Source of the DNA: Acidobacteriota bacterium
GTDB taxonomy: Bacteria; Acidobacteriota; Terriglobia; Terriglobales; Acidobacteriaceae
Length of the DNA: 64,000 nucleotides
Direction: 5' to 3'
Assembly (NCBI GenBank): GCA_013289795.1
Contig: JABCZH010000005.1
Coordinates: forward strand, 62,001-126,000
The position numbers and the translations under genes are program-made. The notes beneath the pieces were generated by a model. It was not told the origin of the DNA. It made no database searches and worked only from the letters and a program-made list of their open reading frames with translations. Below are positions 16,236 to 26,137 of the stretch, one piece after another (the stretch's first letter is position 1; each line of letters opens with the position of its first letter).

Positions 16236-19193
16236 ATGGCGTTTGGGTTTGGCTTCAACAAACAGAAGGTGCTCAGTGCGGCGGAGAAGTTTGTCCAGCA
16301 GGGCAAGATACAGAACGCCATCACTGAGTACGAAAAAGTTCTAAAAGCAGACGCCAAGGATTTGACGGTGGCGAACACCGTGGGCGATCTGTACTCGCGG
16401 CTGGGCAATCAAGAAAAAGCGGTGGAATGCTTCAAGACGGTGGGCGATGCCTATGCATCGCAGGGTTTCACGGTCAAAGCCATCGCCATGTACAAGAAGT
16501 TGAGCAAGCTGAAGTCGTCGCTCGACTGCGTACTGCGGCTGGCGGAGTTGTACACACAGCAGGGCTTGTTCAACGATGCGCGCGCGCAATATCTGCAAGT
16601 GGCGGAAGAATTCCTGCGCAATGGAGAGCTGGAGCAGGCGGTACGGATTTTCCAGAAGACGCTGGAGATGGATCCGGAAAACGTGGCCATGCGGACCAAG
16701 CTGGCCGAAGTTTATGTGCGGCTGGGAAAGAAGAATGAAGCCTGGCAGATTTTTTCGGCTGCGGCGGAAACGCTGCGCTCCAAAGGCCAATTAGAGGGAG
16801 CGGAAGAGATTCTGCAACGGATGTTGAAGCTGGATCCGGGCAGCAGTTATGCGTTGCTGCTGCGGGGCCGGAATGCGTTCGATGCCGGCGACATGTCGGC
16901 GACGGTCGAGTGTCTGGAGAAAGTGGCTGACCTGGACAGCAATCCTGACGGCCTGCGGACGCTGTTACAGGCCTATGTTCAGACCGGACGGCTGGCCGAT
17001 GCGGGAACCCTGGCGGGAAAACTGCTATCGGTGCACAACGACATCACTGCGGTACTCAGTTATGCCGAGGCGTTGATGACGGCAGGTCATTATGCTGAGG
17101 CTTTGCAGGTTTATCAACAACATTGCGATCGATTGCTGGCTGCGGACTCGGGAAAGACGATAGAGAATTTGCATTCTCTGATTGGGCATCTGCGCGAGAA
17201 CCCGGCCGCGCTCGAAACCTTGCTGGAGCTGCTGCATAAGGCTGGAGACACAAGCCACATCACGGAAGTTTACGAGTTGCTGGCGCATGCTTATGTGCAA
17301 TCCGACCAGATGGAGAAAGCGCGCGACTACTATCTGAAGTTGACTCAGCTCGAGCCCGAGAACCAGATTCATGCGCGCAATTATCAGCAGGTGCTGGGCA
17401 AGCTGGGGACTTCGTCCGGGGCGCGGTTGATCAGTGCAGAAGAAGGCGCAGTGATGGTGGATGAACTGGAGGCTACGGCGCCGTTCATTGATCAGCGCTA
17501 CGCAGATCCGGTGGCACTGGCAGTGCGCGCCGCCTTGACCGACGCCGAACTGTTCATCTCTTACAATATGCCGGCCAAGGCGCTGGGGCCGTTGATGTCG
17601 GCTCTGCCGCAGGCGCCACGCGATTTGCGCATCAATCAACGGCTGGCAGCACTGCATACGCGGGCGCAGCGGTTCACGGAGGCGGCAGTGTGCTGCCGCA
17701 CCCTGGAGAGCATTTACCACGAGGCGGGATGTCCGGATGAGGCCACGCGCTATGGTGAGCTAGCCACGAAGTACGAAGAGCGGGCAGCCCAGATGCCAGC
17801 GCTTTCGAGCCGGGCGGCGGCGCGAGTGGAAACCGCAGTGGTCAGCGAAGAAGCTCAAGTCAGCGAGATTGCGGAAGCGGGGGTGGTTCCGGCTGCGGCC
17901 GCGGCGGCGGAAGAGGCAGGACCGTTCTTCCACGCTGCTGAAGCGCAAGCGGAGACTGCTGAATTCGCGGTGCAGGCCGCGCCCACGCCGGAGATTGATC
18001 TTTCGGCGGAGTGGGAAGAAGGCTTCACGGAAGCGCCGGCAGCTGGCAGCAAGAAGAGCGACACGGCGAGTGGTAAACCGGCAGGCGGAGCGTCAGAAGC
18101 CGTGATTGCCGACGCTGTGGAGGAGATCCGCTTTTACCTGGCGAATGGCATGGCGGAAGAGGCACAGGCTGCCTTCCGCAAGCTGGAGCAACTGAAACCG
18201 GATGCGGCGAAGCTAGAGACGCTGCGCGCTGAAATCGATGCTGCGCAGAAACATGCGCCGGCGGCGGAAGCGGTTTCGGTGGAAGTGGCGGAAAATTCGG
18301 TGCACGTCGAGGAAGAGCCAGCGACCCCGGAACCGGCCCCGGCCACGCTGGATGCGTTCGTCAGCGACCTGGAGTCGTCTTTGGGGGATGGGTTCCTGCC
18401 GCAGACCACGGCCCAGGAATTTGCGGTGAAAGCCGAGACCGAACCGGTGGTGGCGGCTGGAGCCGACGCGCAACCAGCCCCAGTGCTCAATGCCTTGGTC
18501 AGTGATCTGGAATCTTCGCTGGGAGATAGTTTCCTGGCGGAAGCTCCGGTCGCGCAGGCTACACCAGTTGTAGCGCAGACAGTGCCAGCGCCGGCAGCGC
18601 CCGAGGTTCCGGCGGCAATGGCGGCGGCTGCCGCGGCAGCACCAGCGGCTTCTCCGACATTTACTTATCAACCTGCAACCATTCGGCCGCTGACTCCGCA
18701 AGTTCCGGGAGCGGTTCCGCCCGCCAAGTCCGACGCGGGGGCGGGAGTGGATCTGGCGGACATGTTTGGAGAGTTGAAACACGAGTTGGAAGAAGAGACC
18801 ACCAGCGCCGAGGAAGATCCGGAAACGCATTACAACCTGGGAGTCGCGTTCCGCGAAATGGGCCTACTGGATGAGGCCATTGGCGAACTACAGAAGGTGT
18901 GCCAGTGGGTGGAGCATGGGAATCCCTTCCCGCAGATCATGCAGACCTACACCTGGCTGGCGCAATGCTTCCTGGACAAGGGCGTGCCGGAAGCCGCCAT
19001 ACGCTGGTATGAAAAGGCTCTCACGCTGCCGACGCTGGATGCGGACACGCGGACGGCTCTGCATTATGAACTCGCCTCATCCTACGAAGTCGCGGGAAAC
19101 AAGACGGCTGCCTTGAGCCACTTCATGGAAGTGTACGGCGGCAATATTGACTATCGCGACGTTGCCGAGCGCATTAAGACCCTGAAGTCGTAG
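16236..19193 (+). CDS. Large cytoplasmic TPR protein with Ala/Glu-rich linker
   Basis: A 985-residue protein with no signal peptide. About 1-500 are helical TPR repeats (for example KVLKADAKDLTVANTVGDLY, NGELEQAVRIFQKTLEMDPE). A long disordered Ala/Glu/Pro-rich linker (about 520-840) contains a shorter helical block and two copies of the short motif VSDLESSLGDxFL (about 710 and 755). The C-terminus has another TPR block starting at DLADMFGELKHELEEE and DPETHYNLGVAFREMGLLDEAI. Similar C-terminal blocks occur in TPR proteins of Deltaproteobacteria and Acidobacteriota, some of them near motility genes. It is probably a scaffold. A TTGGTAACC direct repeat (16060-16078) lies in its 240-base leader. 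Confidence 0.8.
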   Translation: MAFGFGFNKQKVLSAAEKFVQQGKIQNAITEYEKVLKADAKDLTVANTVGDLYSRLGNQEKAVECFKTVGDAYASQGFTVKAIAMYKKLSKLKSSLDCVLRLAELYTQQGLFNDARAQYLQVAEEFLRNGELEQAVRIFQKTLEMDPENVAMRTKLAEVYVRLGKKNEAWQIFSAAAETLRSKGQLEGAEEILQRMLKLDPGSSYALLLRGRNAFDAGDMSATVECLEKVADLDSNPDGLRTLLQAYVQTGRLADAGTLAGKLLSVHNDITAVLSYAEALMTAGHYAEALQVYQQHCDRLLAADSGKTIENLHSLIGHLRENPAALETLLELLHKAGDTSHITEVYELLAHAYVQSDQMEKARDYYLKLTQLEPENQIHARNYQQVLGKLGTSSGARLISAEEGAVMVDELEATAPFIDQRYADPVALAVRAALTDAELFISYNMPAKALGPLMSALPQAPRDLRINQRLAALHTRAQRFTEAAVCCRTLESIYHEAGCPDEATRYGELATKYEERAAQMPALSSRAAARVETAVVSEEAQVSEIAEAGVVPAAAAAAEEAGPFFHAAEAQAETAEFAVQAAPTPEIDLSAEWEEGFTEAPAAGSKKSDTASGKPAGGASEAVIADAVEEIRFYLANGMAEEAQAAFRKLEQLKPDAAKLETLRAEIDAAQKHAPAAEAVSVEVAENSVHVEEEPATPEPAPATLDAFVSDLESSLGDGFLPQTTAQEFAVKAETEPVVAAGADAQPAPVLNALVSDLESSLGDSFLAEAPVAQATPVVAQTVPAPAAPEVPAAMAAAAAAAPAASPTFTYQPATIRPLTPQVPGAVPPAKSDAGAGVDLADMFGELKHELEEETTSAEEDPETHYNLGVAFREMGLLDEAIGELQKVCQWVEHGNPFPQIMQTYTWLAQCFLDKGVPEAAIRWYEKALTLPTLDADTRTALHYELASSYEVAGNKTAALSHFMEVYGGNIDYRDVAERIKTLKS

Positions 19194-19282
19194 AATGTCC
19201 CGATGGGTCAATCTTCCCCAAAGCTTGGGATGTGGTGTCACAAAATCCGGTTGCGTTGGCGTCTGTCTCTTAGGAGCGCCGC

Positions 19283-19681
19283 GTGACGGCAGACCCCAAG
19301 ATTTTCCAGAACGATACTTCCCAGGATAGAGACTCAGGCGCCAATGGGACGGGAGTCGATTCCGCCCAGCGAGCTGCCAGTCCATCGGCGGCGGTGGAAC
19401 CGGGACGCGCAAACCGTGAACGCCCCACGCGACTTGATCTCTGGCTGCATCGAGTGACGGTGCTGCTGTTCGTGTTTGTGTGCGCGGTGGTGGGAGTGCT
19501 GCTGGTCATTCTTCCCTGGCGCCCGGAGTGGACCGATAATCGTCTGCTGCTGACCTATCCTTCGTTGCGAGCCATGGTGGCCAATGGGTTTTTCCGGGGG
19601 ATTTGCAGCGGGTTGGGGATTCTGGATATCTGGATTGGATTCTGGGAAGCGACCCACTACCACGAGGGGGAACGGCGCTGA
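19283..19681 (+). CDS. Small two-helix membrane protein, unknown function
   Basis: 132 residues with a GTG start preceded by AGGAGCG. A disordered, charged N-terminus (about 1-45) is followed by two hydrophobic segments (about 55-78, VTVLLFVFVCAVVGVLLVIL, and about 95-115, MVANGFFRGICSGLGILDIWIGF), separated by a short loop with WRPEW. The family is not recognised. It lies 34 bases before the LOG-family gene on the same strand and is probably co-transcribed with it. Confidence 0.65.
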   Translation: MTADPKIFQNDTSQDRDSGANGTGVDSAQRAASPSAAVEPGRANRERPTRLDLWLHRVTVLLFVFVCAVVGVLLVILPWRPEWTDNRLLLTYPSLRAMVANGFFRGICSGLGILDIWIGFWEATHYHEGERR

Positions 19682-19715
19682 AGCCTTATCTGGTTTACGA
19701 AAGAGAAATCTGACC

Positions 19716-20585
19716 ATGAGTGATAGCGAATCGAAGCGCGCGCCGCTGGCGTACGAGAATGGAACCTTTCTCAATAGCCCCGATGGGCGAGTCCTGCGCA
19801 TTTTGTCCGAGTACTCGGAGCCTTTGGCGCGTTTTCGCCGGGAGCAGATACAGGACACGGTGGTGTTCTTTGGATCGGCGAGGTTCGAGAGCCGCAGGGT
19901 TTCGGAAAAGAATCTGGCAGCGCTGGACGGGGGAAAAGCCGTGGGCGGAGCTCTGGGCCGGAAACAGGCGCTCGCGGCCGTGGATATGGCGAAGTATTAC
20001 GAGGACGCACGCCGCCTGGCGTTCCTGCTGAGCCAGTGGTCGATTCAGATTCCGGCGCGACGGCGGCGCTTTGTGGTCACCACCGGAGGCGGGCCGGGGA
20101 TCATGGAGGCGGCCAACCTGGGCGCGAAAGAGGCGGGGGCGAAGACCATCGGGTTGAATATTCATTTGCCTTTTGAGCAGAACCCGAATCCTCACATTAC
20201 TCCGGCACTGAATTTTGAATTTCATTACTTCTTTATGCGCAAGTTTTGGTTTGCGTATCTGGCGAAAGGGCTGGTGATTTTTCCCGGTGGGTTTGGAACG
20301 CTGGACGAACTCTTTGAGATCCTGACGCTGGCGCAGACGCAAAAACTGGCGAAGAAGATATTGGTCGCCATCTATGGGAAGAAATACTGGAACCAGGTGC
20401 TGAACTTTCAGGCGATGGTGGATGCGGGGACGATTGCGCAGGATGACCTGGAGTTGTTCAAGTTCGTGGACTCGCCGGAGGAAGGGTTTGAATTCCTGCG
20501 CGATGGCTTGACCAAGTATCACCTGGGCTCGGAACCACGGCGTAACGCGACGGCCATGCCGGAGATTGCGAAGACGAACCCGTAG
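19716..20585 (+). CDS. LOG family protein (nucleotide 5'-monophosphate phosphoribohydrolase-like)
   Basis: Rossmann-like protein with the two LOG/TIGR00730 signatures, GGGPGIMEAAN at 124-134 and PGGFGTLDE at 190-198, which bind and cleave the N-glycosidic bond of (cytokinin) nucleoside monophosphates in characterised members. The length of 289 residues is longer than the usual 180-220 because of an N-terminal extension with a VVFFGSAR strand and an inserted helical segment. The ATG at 19716 is preferred; starts further left overlap the membrane protein gene. The true substrate in this organism is unknown. Followed by thiE with an overlap of about 20 bases. Confidence 0.85.
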   Translation: MSDSESKRAPLAYENGTFLNSPDGRVLRILSEYSEPLARFRREQIQDTVVFFGSARFESRRVSEKNLAALDGGKAVGGALGRKQALAAVDMAKYYEDARRLAFLLSQWSIQIPARRRRFVVTTGGGPGIMEAANLGAKEAGAKTIGLNIHLPFEQNPNPHITPALNFEFHYFFMRKFWFAYLAKGLVIFPGGFGTLDELFEILTLAQTQKLAKKILVAIYGKKYWNQVLNFQAMVDAGTIAQDDLELFKFVDSPEEGFEFLRDGLTKYHLGSEPRRNATAMPEIAKTNP

Positions 20586-21219
20586 GTGGCCCGAAGTAAC
20601 TCCAACCGCTTTGCTGCTTTACTACATCACCGACCGGACGCAGTTTGCAGGAGACGAAGCGTCCCGGCGTCGCGGTCTACTGGACAAGATCGCGGAGGCT
20701 GCGCGTTGTGGCGTCGACTTCATTCAATTGCGCGAGAAGGATCTTAGTGGGCGCGAGCTGGAAGCTCTGGCTCGGGAGGCGGTGCGGACGGTGCGCGAGA
20801 ATTCGTCACAAACGAAGTTGCTGATCAACTCGCGGACGGATGTGGCGATTGCCTGCGGGGCGGATGGCGTGCATTTGCGGTCGGAAGACGTTTTGCCGGG
20901 CGAGGTGCGAAAAGCGTGGAGGCAGGCTGCGCCGGTGATCAGTGTGTCGGGTCATTCGGCGGACGAGGTGGCGCGCGCGGCTGCGGAAGCAGTGGACTTG
21001 GCGGTGTTCGCTCCGGTGTTTGAGAAGCAAGGATCTTCGGCGGCGGGATTGGATGGGCTGCGTGCGGCTTGCGAGCATTCGATCAAGGTGCTGGCGCTGG
21101 GCGGAATCACCCGCGAGAATGCAGGCGTTTGCATAGAAGCGGGAGCTGCGGGGGTGGCGGGGATACGGCTGTTTCAGGAGAACGATGTGGCGAAAGTGGT
21201 GGGCGCGCTGCGCGGTTGA
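20566..21219 (+). CDS. thiE: Thiamine-phosphate synthase
   Basis: TIM-barrel enzyme joining HMP-pyrophosphate and thiazole phosphate to give thiamine phosphate. Recognisable motifs in order: YYITDR, IQLREKDLSGREL, LLINSRTDVAIACGADGVHL, ISVSGHSADEV, FAPVF and the phosphate-binding loop LALGGITRENA near the C-terminus. About 217 residues is normal for the family. The TTG start at 20566 overlaps the upstream gene; a TTG at 20611, just before the YYITDR strand, is the alternative. No other thiamine gene is nearby and no TPP riboswitch was seen. It converges with the kinase gene after 18 bases. Confidence 0.9.
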   Translation: MRRRTRRWPEVTPTALLLYYITDRTQFAGDEASRRRGLLDKIAEAARCGVDFIQLREKDLSGRELEALAREAVRTVRENSSQTKLLINSRTDVAIACGADGVHLRSEDVLPGEVRKAWRQAAPVISVSGHSADEVARAAAEAVDLAVFAPVFEKQGSSAAGLDGLRAACEHSIKVLALGGITRENAGVCIEAGAAGVAGIRLFQENDVAKVVGALRG

Positions 21220-21237
21220 GTGCTGCCCATCGAGCAC

Positions 21238-23661
21238 TTACCGCTGAGGTTGATTTCTCTCCGCCAAAAAACGGTCGTGGCATTGCCTGGCTTGGGCGAG
21301 CACGGCGGGATATTCCGGCGACTTGCGGAACTCTGCCAGGAGGGGATCGATTGGCAGGTTGTCAGAGGCGCAATACCCGCCTGCGATGGCGGATTTCAAT
21401 AGCCGGGCAGTAAAGTCGTTCCCCAGGCAGGCATTGAAAAGAAGCGCCTGGCCGTACTTGGGTTCCGGATCGTGGAAAGTGAAGATGTCTCTTTCGGCCT
21501 GCGCCAGAAGTTGTTCCGACCCGGAGGGGCGAGGAGTCGAATAACATGCCATCAACGCGCGAGTGTGAAAGAACGAGCTTTCGGGAAGGTGGCGCAGGCG
21601 GTCGAGGGCTTCGCTGGTCTTGCCCTCGCGCAGCAGAATAGCTACCTCGACATTGTTTGACCATTCTGACCCGGCGTCCAGCTTCAGAAAATCCCTTGCC
21701 CGGTCGAACTGCTGGCTTGTGTAGAAGACACTCGCGCAGGAACGGAACTGGTAATTGCCGGGATCGAGCCGCACTGCCGAGTTGCACTCGTCGGCAGCCT
21801 CCTTTGGCAAACTGGCATAGCGCAGGACGTACGACAAGGTAAAGTGAGCGAAGCCGCTCTGTGGACGCTTGTCGATCATCGCTTTCGCTTCCTGGTAGGC
21901 CTGGGCCAACTTGCCCGCATCCGTGTCTAAGCTGACAATCTGCTGGGACGCATCTTCCAGATTCGGATCCAAAGCGAGTGCGCGCCGTAACGCCGGCTCT
22001 GTACGCGACATGGTTCCTGTGGCCCCGACGCCATATTCCTCTTCGTAGTAGTAGCGTTTTCCCAGGGCAGACCAGGCGGGAGCGAACGTCGGATCGAGGC
22101 CTACCGAGCGCTCCAGCATCCTAACAGCCTCCTTATTCTGTTCGCCATCGTGAGCCAGGGCCACGCTTCGCAAATACAAGTCGTAAGCTTCTTCGTTCGA
22201 CGGGCGAGTCCCGTTCTCGCCGGCCTCGGTAGTGGCTCCCAGAGCTGGGATCAGCGCTTGCCGGACTTTTGCCGTTACCTGCCCGCGCATCGCCACCAGA
22301 TCCTCAGCGGAGAGGTTCATGGTTTCCTGCCAGAGCACGCGGTTGTCGTCTACATCGACCGCCTCCATGGTCAACTGAAGGCCGTCGCGAAGCTTTTGAT
22401 AGTGTCCAGTCACGATCCTGCCGACGTGCATATCTTTCCCTGCCTGCTGCAAGTCCACGTCTCCCGCGGCATATTTCCCGGTGGTGGCGAAGGGGCGAAT
22501 CGATAAGGTCCGCACCGAACTCAAGATCGTGGTGACTTCATCCGCCAGTGCCATGCGCAAGAAATCTTCTTCCTTTTCGGCGCCCAAATTCTGAAAAGGC
22601 AAAACGGCAATGGTGACTGGGGCGGCCGCCGTTTTCTTTGCCTCCTGGACTGGCATTCCACGAAGACGCCACATCACCAACCCCAGCACCAGTAGCAGTG
22701 TCACCGTGCCCACGGCCCATATCCATCGCTTGCGTGGCATGGGTGGGGGAGTAACCGCTGCCACGCTCGTCGATGATGCAGAGCCCGTATCTCGCCTTGC
22801 CCGCGACAAATCGGCTCTCATCTCAGAGGCGTGCTGATAGCGGACCTCGCGGTCTTTTTCAAGCGCTTTTAGAATCACTCTTTCGAGATCGGGCGGTATT
22901 TGTGGATTCAATCGTCCTGGCGCTGGGGGAGTGCCATGCAAAACGGCATCAAAAATTGCTCCGGAAGTTTCGCCTTTGAAGGGCAAGGCACCGGTTGCCA
23001 TTTCGTAGAGCACAATGCCGAAGGAAAAGAGATCGCTCCGCGCGTCTAGTTGTTTACCCAGCACTTGCTCGGGGGACATATAGGAGACGGTGCCGAGAGT
23101 CGATCCGGGGTTGGTGAGGTGGTCGTGCTGCGAAATTGTGTTGTCGCTGGCGATCTGGCTGGCTGACGACGTCCGTTCCTCAACCTTGGCCAAGCCGAAA
23201 TCGAGAATCTTGGAGTGTCCCCGCTTGGTGACGAAGATGTTTGCCGGCTTGATGTCGCGGTGAACGATGCCGGCGGTGTGGGCGGCGTCCAGCGCATCCG
23301 CGATTTCAATCGCCAGGGAAAGCAACATCTCGGTTTCCATGGGGCGGCCCATCACAGCGTGTTTCAGGGTCATTCCCTCCAGGTACTCCATGGAAATAAA
23401 GCGAGCGCCGTCGCTTTCGCCGATTTCGTAAATGGTGCAGATGTTGGGATGGTTGAGCGCGGAAGCGGCCCGGGCCTCCCTGCGGAAACGCTCCAGGGCG
23501 GCGGCGTCCTGGGCCACGGTGTCGGGCAGGAATTTGAGAGCGACGAACCTGCCGAGCGAGAGGTCTTCGGCCTTATAGACGACGCCCATGCCACCACCGC
23601 CGAGTTTCTCGACGATGCGGTAGTGGGAGATGGTTTGGCCGATCATCGTTTGGCCGATCAT
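21238..23661 (-). CDS. Membrane serine/threonine protein kinase with TolB-like and TPR domains
   Basis: PknB-type receptor kinase. Residues about 13-275 are the kinase domain with [18 protein letters not shown], the HRDIKPANI catalytic loop near 133 and DFGLAKV, all intact. A juxtamembrane segment with PPPMPRKR leads to one membrane helix (about 314-334). Outside lie a FlgO/TolB-like domain beginning [18 protein letters not shown] (about 348) and a series of TPR repeats to the C-terminus, which should bind the signal or partner proteins. The start region carries a 15-base tandem duplication, so two identical starts (23661 and 23646) exist in frame. It is single, not in an operon. Confidence 0.9.
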   Translation of the reverse strand: MIGQTMIGQTISHYRIVEKLGGGGMGVVYKAEDLSLGRFVALKFLPDTVAQDAAALERFRREARAASALNHPNICTIYEIGESDGARFISMEYLEGMTLKHAVMGRPMETEMLLSLAIEIADALDAAHTAGIVHRDIKPANIFVTKRGHSKILDFGLAKVEERTSSASQIASDNTISQHDHLTNPGSTLGTVSYMSPEQVLGKQLDARSDLFSFGIVLYEMATGALPFKGETSGAIFDAVLHGTPPAPGRLNPQIPPDLERVILKALEKDREVRYQHASEMRADLSRARRDTGSASSTSVAAVTPPPMPRKRWIWAVGTVTLLLVLGLVMWRLRGMPVQEAKKTAAAPVTIAVLPFQNLGAEKEEDFLRMALADEVTTILSSVRTLSIRPFATTGKYAAGDVDLQQAGKDMHVGRIVTGHYQKLRDGLQLTMEAVDVDDNRVLWQETMNLSAEDLVAMRGQVTAKVRQALIPALGATTEAGENGTRPSNEEAYDLYLRSVALAHDGEQNKEAVRMLERSVGLDPTFAPAWSALGKRYYYEEEYGVGATGTMSRTEPALRRALALDPNLEDASQQIVSLDTDAGKLAQAYQEAKAMIDKRPQSGFAHFTLSYVLRYASLPKEAADECNSAVRLDPGNYQFRSCASVFYTSQQFDRARDFLKLDAGSEWSNNVEVAILLREGKTSEALDRLRHLPESSFFHTRALMACYSTPRPSGSEQLLAQAERDIFTFHDPEPKYGQALLFNACLGNDFTARLLKSAIAGGYCASDNLPIDPLLAEFRKSPEYPAVLAQARQCHDRFLAERNQPQR
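23633..23661 (-). repeat. Tandem 14-15 bp duplication over the kinase start codon
   Basis: GTTTGGCCGATCAT occurs at 23633-23646 and again at 23648-23661 on the plus strand. On the coding strand this doubles the start so that the protein begins [10 protein letters not shown]. The second ATG may be the original start. Confidence 0.8.
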
Positions 23662-23764
23662 GGGTGGCGAAGCTGACAGGGTTCATGTTAGGGAGGCGGG
23701 AGGGGGGAGTCAATAGAGAGGCGGGGATTACAGGTCGAAGGCGATGCGCGTTGCCTAGCGATTC

Positions 23765-24232
23765 TCACGGTGTCCACTTCTTGCCGCTCTTTACGATGTC
23801 CATGATCCGGGCCAATCGGCGGGCGCGGGTTTCATCCTGCTTGGCCCCGGTGATGGCTAGTGCCATTTCTTTTTGATTGCTGAAGGAATATTTCTTCCAG
23901 CTGGCTTGCGCCGTCTTGCTCTTGGCCAGGGCTTTCTTGAGGATGGCGGGAACCGTGACGACACGCGGAGCTGTGTCGCGCTCCATTGCCACCGCCACGA
24001 TGTCTCCGGCTTTGCAGTTGGCACCCTCGCGCATGGTGCGGTTGACGGCCATGTAGTGACAGCCGCCCATGGGCATGAGTGAGGAGCGGAAAGGAAAGCC
24101 GTTGATGGTGCCGCGCACCGGCACGCGAGCGATGGTGCCGAAGACTTCTTTTATATCGAACGGAAACATTACCGCGGCGACTGAACTGCCGTCCTGACCT
24201 ACGAGTTTGGTTTTGAATTTGAGTTTTTTCAC
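23765..24232 (-). CDS. DUF1905/YdeI-like protein
   Basis: 155 residues. The N-terminal half (KFKTKLVGQDG, VMFPFDIKEVFG, PVRGTINGFPFRSSL, MPMGGCHYMAVN) matches the DUF1905 beta-barrel. The C-terminal half (LKKALAKSKTAQASWKKYSFSNQKEMALAITGAK) matches the YdeI/OmdA helical domain linked in some bacteria to antimicrobial-peptide or bacteriocin protection. The molecular function is unknown. It is divergent from the SUMF1-like gene, whose start lies about 80 bases away. Confidence 0.8.
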   Translation of the reverse strand: MKKLKFKTKLVGQDGSSVAAVMFPFDIKEVFGTIARVPVRGTINGFPFRSSLMPMGGCHYMAVNRTMREGANCKAGDIVAVAMERDTAPRVVTVPAILKKALAKSKTAQASWKKYSFSNQKEMALAITGAKQDETRARRLARIMDIVKSGKKWTP

Positions 24233-24310
24233 GCTGCTTCTCCCCTCTTCAGGCTGTGCTAGTCTTTGCCTATCGTGAGCGCCATTCGGCAGGTCAACAG
24301 CCTACACCAA

Positions 24311-25021
24311 ATGAAACAAGGGCCCAAGCTGGCGGCGATTCCGGCGGGGTGGTTTCTCATGGGGTCGGATGAGGGTCAGGACAACGAACGTCCGGTGCAT
24401 CGGGTGTGGGTGGATGGTTTCCGCTTGGGCGAATGTCAGGTGACGAATGAAGAGTATGCGGGATTTGTGCAGGCCACGGGGGCGGAAGCGCCTCCGTTTT
24501 TGAATGATCCTAACTTCAATCATCCCCGGCAACCCGTGGTGGCGGTGTCGTGGTTCGAGGCGGTGCGGTATTGCGAGTGGCTGAGCGAGTTGCATGGGGC
24601 TCATTACCGCCTGCCGACTGAGGCAGAGTGGGAGCGCGCGGCGCGTGGCGGAGTGGAAGGCAAGGTTTATCCGTGGGGAGATGCTGCGCCTGAGTCGTTG
24701 CCACAGTATCCGCAACGCTGGGTGAATGGGCCGGAAGCGGTGGGGTCTTCGGATCCTAATGGGTTTGGTCTGCGCGATATGTCCGCGAATGTGCACGAAT
24801 GGTGCAGCGATTGGTTTCAGGCCGATTACTACGCGTCGTCGCCGGAGCGCAACCCGCAGGGGCCGGAGGCGGGTGAGCGGCGGGCGTCGCGGGGTGGGTC
24901 GTGGCGGCATCATATTAAGGTCACACGCTGCGCGGCGCGCTCCAGCATTCCACCTCAGTTCAAGTACGCGGATTACGGTTTCCGGGTGGCGTGTGATGAG
25001 AGCTACTTGTGCCGGAGTTAG
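24311..25021 (+). CDS. SUMF1/formylglycine-generating-enzyme-like protein without the active cysteines
   Basis: FGE-sulfatase fold with [66 protein letters not shown] and RGGSW...RCAARS. In formylglycine-generating enzymes a pair of cysteines lies between GGSY and RCAAR; here that stretch is shorter (RHHIKVT) and has none, so sulfatase activation is unlikely. Related proteins act as EgtB-like sulfoxide synthase domains or are of unknown function. The ATG at 24311 is the most conservative start; TTG at 24266 and GTG at 24275 are in frame. It overlaps the MerR gene tail by four bases. Confidence 0.8.
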   Translation: MKQGPKLAAIPAGWFLMGSDEGQDNERPVHRVWVDGFRLGECQVTNEEYAGFVQATGAEAPPFLNDPNFNHPRQPVVAVSWFEAVRYCEWLSELHGAHYRLPTEAEWERAARGGVEGKVYPWGDAAPESLPQYPQRWVNGPEAVGSSDPNGFGLRDMSANVHEWCSDWFQADYYASSPERNPQGPEAGERRASRGGSWRHHIKVTRCAARSSIPPQFKYADYGFRVACDESYLCRS

Positions 25022-25440
25022 TGGCGGGTGGAGAGCAGGCCGAGAATGTCTTTGAGTCCCTGGCGGATGTATTTGAGATCGGAGGCGCGCTCGGGAAAGG
25101 GCAAGGGGTTCTGCTTCTTGTCGGACTTGCTCTCAACTCGGAGTTGCTGGCGGGCGCCGGCGATGGTGAAACCTTCCTCGTAAAGCAGTTTCTTGATGCG
25201 CAGCACACTCTCGACGTCTTTGTGGCGATACATGCGCTGGCCGGTGCTGCTTTTGACCGGCTTGAGGTGGGGGAACTCGGTTTCCCAGAAACGCAGAACG
25301 TAGGCCGGCAAGCGGCAAAGTTCGGCGACCTCCCCGATGCGGAAATAAAGTTTATCGGGGATGACCACGTCCGCGGCCCGGAGATGGGCGGCGGTGGTCT
25401 TGTGACGGGAAGTCAGCGCGGCTCGGGAGGCGGTCGGCAT
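25018..25440 (-). CDS. MerR-family transcriptional regulator
   Basis: Winged-helix DNA-binding protein. The MerR domain begins at [11 protein letters not shown] and continues with [39 protein letters not shown] and [16 protein letters not shown]. The C-terminal part is short, with no cysteine or drug-binding domain, as in the small HspR/MlrA-like regulators of unknown ligand. The start is uncertain: ATG at 25440, GTG at 25470 or TTG at 25485, none with a good ribosome site. It faces the flagellar island, with flgM divergent 230 bases away, but nothing shows that it regulates flagella. Confidence 0.85.
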   Translation of the reverse strand: MPTASRAALTSRHKTTAAHLRAADVVIPDKLYFRIGEVAELCRLPAYVLRFWETEFPHLKPVKSSTGQRMYRHKDVESVLRIKKLLYEEGFTIAGARQQLRVESKSDKKQNPLPFPERASDLKYIRQGLKDILGLLSTRH

Positions 25441-25609
25441 CGGTGGAGGTGTGTGCTCATTTTCTAGCACGAGTGAGCGTCTCAAACAACCCCATTGTGG
25501 GGGACGGCACTTTGGTGGGGGTTAGGGTGGGAGACGGCTAAAGTCTGCGAGTGCGCCGCCGATGAAGAGATGGATGGGGTAGAGGGTTGGGAACAGGGTG
25601 GAGCGGGGT

Positions 25610-25636
25610 TAAAGATTCCTAATCCGCTGACGATAG
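25610..25636 (+). promoter_or_regulatory. FliA (sigma-28) promoter of the flgM operon
   Basis: TAAA at 25610-25613, exactly 15 bases, then GACGATAG at 25629-25636. The consensus is TAAA-N15-GCCGATAA; the -35 is perfect and the -10 matches 6 of 8. It lies 38 bases before the flgM start, upstream of a GGGGAGGAG ribosome site. Confidence 0.75.
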
Positions 25637-25673
25637 CTGAATTGCAAGGAGAAAGGCAGGGGAGGAGATTTTG

Positions 25674-25973
25674 ATGAGAATCGACTTAGGCGCGAACGTG
25701 GGGTCGACGGCGGATGCTGGACAGGCCGGGAAAGCGGGCTCGCGGGCAGTGCTGGGAGTAGGGGGCGCAGTGCCGGAGGCCGATAGCGCGCAGCTGTCAA
25801 CCGACCAGAGCAAATTGCAGGCGTTGAGCGCGGCAGTGTTGCGATTGCCGGAAATCCGGCAGGAAAAAGTGGCCGCGCTGGCGGAGCAAGTGCAGAGGGG
25901 CACCTATCAGGTGGAGGCGCGGCAAACTGCTGAAGCTTTACTGACCGCGTTGACCGCCAACCGCGCAGCCTAG
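25674..25973 (+). CDS. flgM: Negative regulator of flagellin synthesis (anti-sigma-28 factor) FlgM
   Basis: 99 residues, small and acidic, with a disordered N-terminus. The FlgM signature is in the C-terminal half: LSTDQSKLQALSAAVLRLPE, then IRQEKVAALAEQVQRGTY and helix QTAEALLTAL. FlgM binds FliA in the cytoplasm and is exported through the hook to release it. The start at 25674 follows GGAGGAG; TTG at 25671 is three bases earlier. The gene heads the flgM-flgN-flgK-flgL run and has its own sigma-28 promoter, the usual feedback design. The 160 bases to flgN hold no gene I can support. Confidence 0.88.
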   Translation: MRIDLGANVGSTADAGQAGKAGSRAVLGVGGAVPEADSAQLSTDQSKLQALSAAVLRLPEIRQEKVAALAEQVQRGTYQVEARQTAEALLTALTANRAA

Positions 25974-26137
25974 TGAACGGAATGAATGAAACCGGGAGCG
26001 ATCCACTGCCAGCAATGGCACGAATTGCCGGACGGCTGGCCGACGCTGCCGTTTTCTCCGATCCAAATTCCGAGTTCGGCGATCCATCCGAAGCTACGCC
26101 CTACCAGGTGGACAGCCTGGTTTGAACGGGACTCTGC

